From: Mesaphorura yosii
Taxonomy: Eukaryota; Arthropoda; Collembola; Poduromorpha; Tullbergiidae
Reading direction: 5' to 3'
Assembly (NCBI GenBank): GCA_009869945.1
Contig: WIXG01000642.1
Span: 1 to 29,610, forward strand
Length of the DNA stretch: 29,610 bases
The notes under the pieces were generated by a model that was not told the origin of the DNA, did no database searches, and saw only the letters and a program-made list of their open reading frames with translations. Position 1 is the first letter of the stretch; every line of letters starts with the position of its first letter. Of this stretch, positions 28,556 through 29,610 are shown piece by piece. The translations under genes and the position numbers were made by a program.

Positions 28556-29610
28556 TTAGTATATTCCGGTAACAAAACAAAAAAATGAAATATGCGAAGG
28601 ATTCAACGTCTTTCGACTTGCACGCTTTATGCTTCCGGAATCAGTGTGAATCCGAGTGGTGGGCGTCTGTGTCCCCGCCACGGTGCTGAACCGGTATCGT
28701 TGGAGCAGGTTTGTGAAGTATGAAAACATTGTGAGCCTCGTCATGGCTTCCCCGATGCACTCGTTTCCCAGCACTGACCGGCATTATCTTGGTTGCGTTC
28801 ACGACGTTATTTTCCTTGTCCAGGAATTGGGTAGGATCGAATTTCTGAGGGTCGCTCCAAAATCCGGTGAAGTGAATTGCATGCAAGTTGGTGATGGCAG
28901 GAGTTCGGTTGAGCACGCTATAGCCACCGATCTAGGCGTCTTCGACTGCGCTCCGAGAGTCAATGGGCAGCACATGCTACAGAAATAAGATCACTTCAGC
29001 ATCTTCGGTTTGGACAAATACGGAAAATGTCGAAGTCGCACGTACCTGGGCTTATCCTTGGCTGAAACATGTCGACTTAACGACAACCTTGTCCTCAGCC
29101 TGGACACACGTCTGGACGTTGGGATTAAGAATCATGTACAAAATTGTGAATTCGAGTGTGTTGGACGTCGTCTCAGAGCCTGCCATGAATAAATCTAGCA
29201 GCACGATGACGAATTGATCATCTGCAAAAAAGCCATGTAAACTTCCATTTGGGTAGGCTGAACTGAAATATTAAAATAAAACCTTGCTTAGGGAGTTTAC
29301 CTGTGTAATAATTTGGCAGTTGTCCACTTGCCTTGTGGTTGTTGATTTCCTTTAGATACACTTCTACAAAGTCACACTGGTCCTCTTTGCAGTCTACTCG
29401 TGCACGTCGTTCCAGGACCAGGTGGCGAAAATATTTGTGAAATTCAACAAAGAACCGTCGGACCTCCTTTCCAAGGGTGGGCACCAAAGCCGGATACGCG
29501 TTCGCGAGATTGCCACCAATCGGAGTCTCCTTGATCAATTCACTTCCAATTCTGTTGAGGCGCCTGAGTTTCTCGTCGTCAGGCGAGAATCGCGTGCCGG
29601 TCACCATGCT
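28556..29610 (-). pseudogene. Cytochrome P450 (CYP2-clan-like) pseudogene, 5' end outside the window
   Basis: The minus strand shows ordered P450 pieces. 29610-29301 gives the middle region (MVTGTRFSPDDEKLRRLNRI ... FFVEFHKYFRHLVLERRARV) up to QLPNYYT and a good donor. An exon from 29221 gives the I-helix ([20 protein letters not shown]) and [15 protein letters not shown], but this frame hits TAA at 29054-29052, while the typical DKPR end is in another frame. Further on, TEDAEVI is followed by a stop and HVLPIDSRSAVEDA by TAG, so the K-helix ExxR is lost. The next block is intact (RTPAITNLHAIHFTGFWSDP, QFLDKENNVVNATKIMPVSA, GKRV), but at 28763-28757 a missing base replaces the haem-ligand Cys; the frame resumes as IGEAMTRLTMFSYF and LLQRYRFSTVAG. 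Multiple independent lesions support a pseudogene rather than a single sequencing error. Confidence 0.8.

Noticed and set aside
1..29610. Bacterial genes, CRISPR arrays, tRNA or rRNA genes
   Set aside because: I saw no CRISPR-like spaced repeats, no tRNA cloverleaf and no rRNA signature; spliced genes argue against bacterial DNA.

Overview
This window looks like nuclear DNA of an animal, most likely an arthropod. Most genes carry short phase-consistent GT-AG introns (about 45-110 bp), there are AATAAA poly(A) signals and two TATA boxes, and there are no bacterial operon features. The gene content (Maelstrom, DM13 protein, DHCR24, a CYP2-clan-like P450, a VMO-I protein, mariner and FLYWCH/MULE transposase fossils) and a short interstitial CCTAA (TTAGG-type) repeat fit an arthropod. 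A non-insect pancrustacean such as a springtail is my guess; no sequence feature proves it. Exon joins below were derived by hand from splice signals and reading-frame phase.

Layout. 1-270 (-): N-terminus of a secreted protein running off the edge. 1785-4540 (+): nine-exon maelstrom gene (HMG box plus MAEL domain, piRNA pathway) with a long C-terminal extension. 5023-5564 (+): small gene with an in-frame TAA followed by an open tail encoding a membrane anchor. 6185-7931 (+): secreted subtilisin-family (S8) protease, four exons, complete catalytic triad. 9210-10252 (+): secreted DM13-domain protein with an acidic tail, converging on a partly resolved secreted-protein gene (about 10295-10855, -). 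12067-12716 (-): four-pass membrane protein.

14004-15600 (-): secreted protein with a Cys-rich module, a VMO-I domain and a C-terminal region resembling aerolysin-type pore-forming proteins. A decayed mariner-type transposase (about 16402-17245, -) and a Cys-rich secreted peptide (17673-17981, -) follow. 18603-19915 (+) is a decayed, oppositely oriented paralogue of the VMO-I gene, and its homology ends where a decayed FLYWCH/MULE transposase begins (19920-20783, -).

21874-24257 (+): nine-exon gene for an unrecognised protein with a repeated [LI]-[LI]-[VI]-D-[FL]-R-[DE] motif. 24963-25344 and 26226-26555 (+): two small secreted proteins, the second with an in-frame TAA before a further open tail. 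26735-28374 (-): intact DHCR24 (delta24-sterol reductase). 28556-29610 (-): cytochrome P450 pseudogene, one of whose frameshifts falls at the haem-cysteine position.

The genes form no common pathway. The notable points are the VMO-I/aerolysin-like gene with its inverted dead paralogue, the long tail on Maelstrom, the repeat-motif orphan, and the two open tails beyond in-frame TAA codons.
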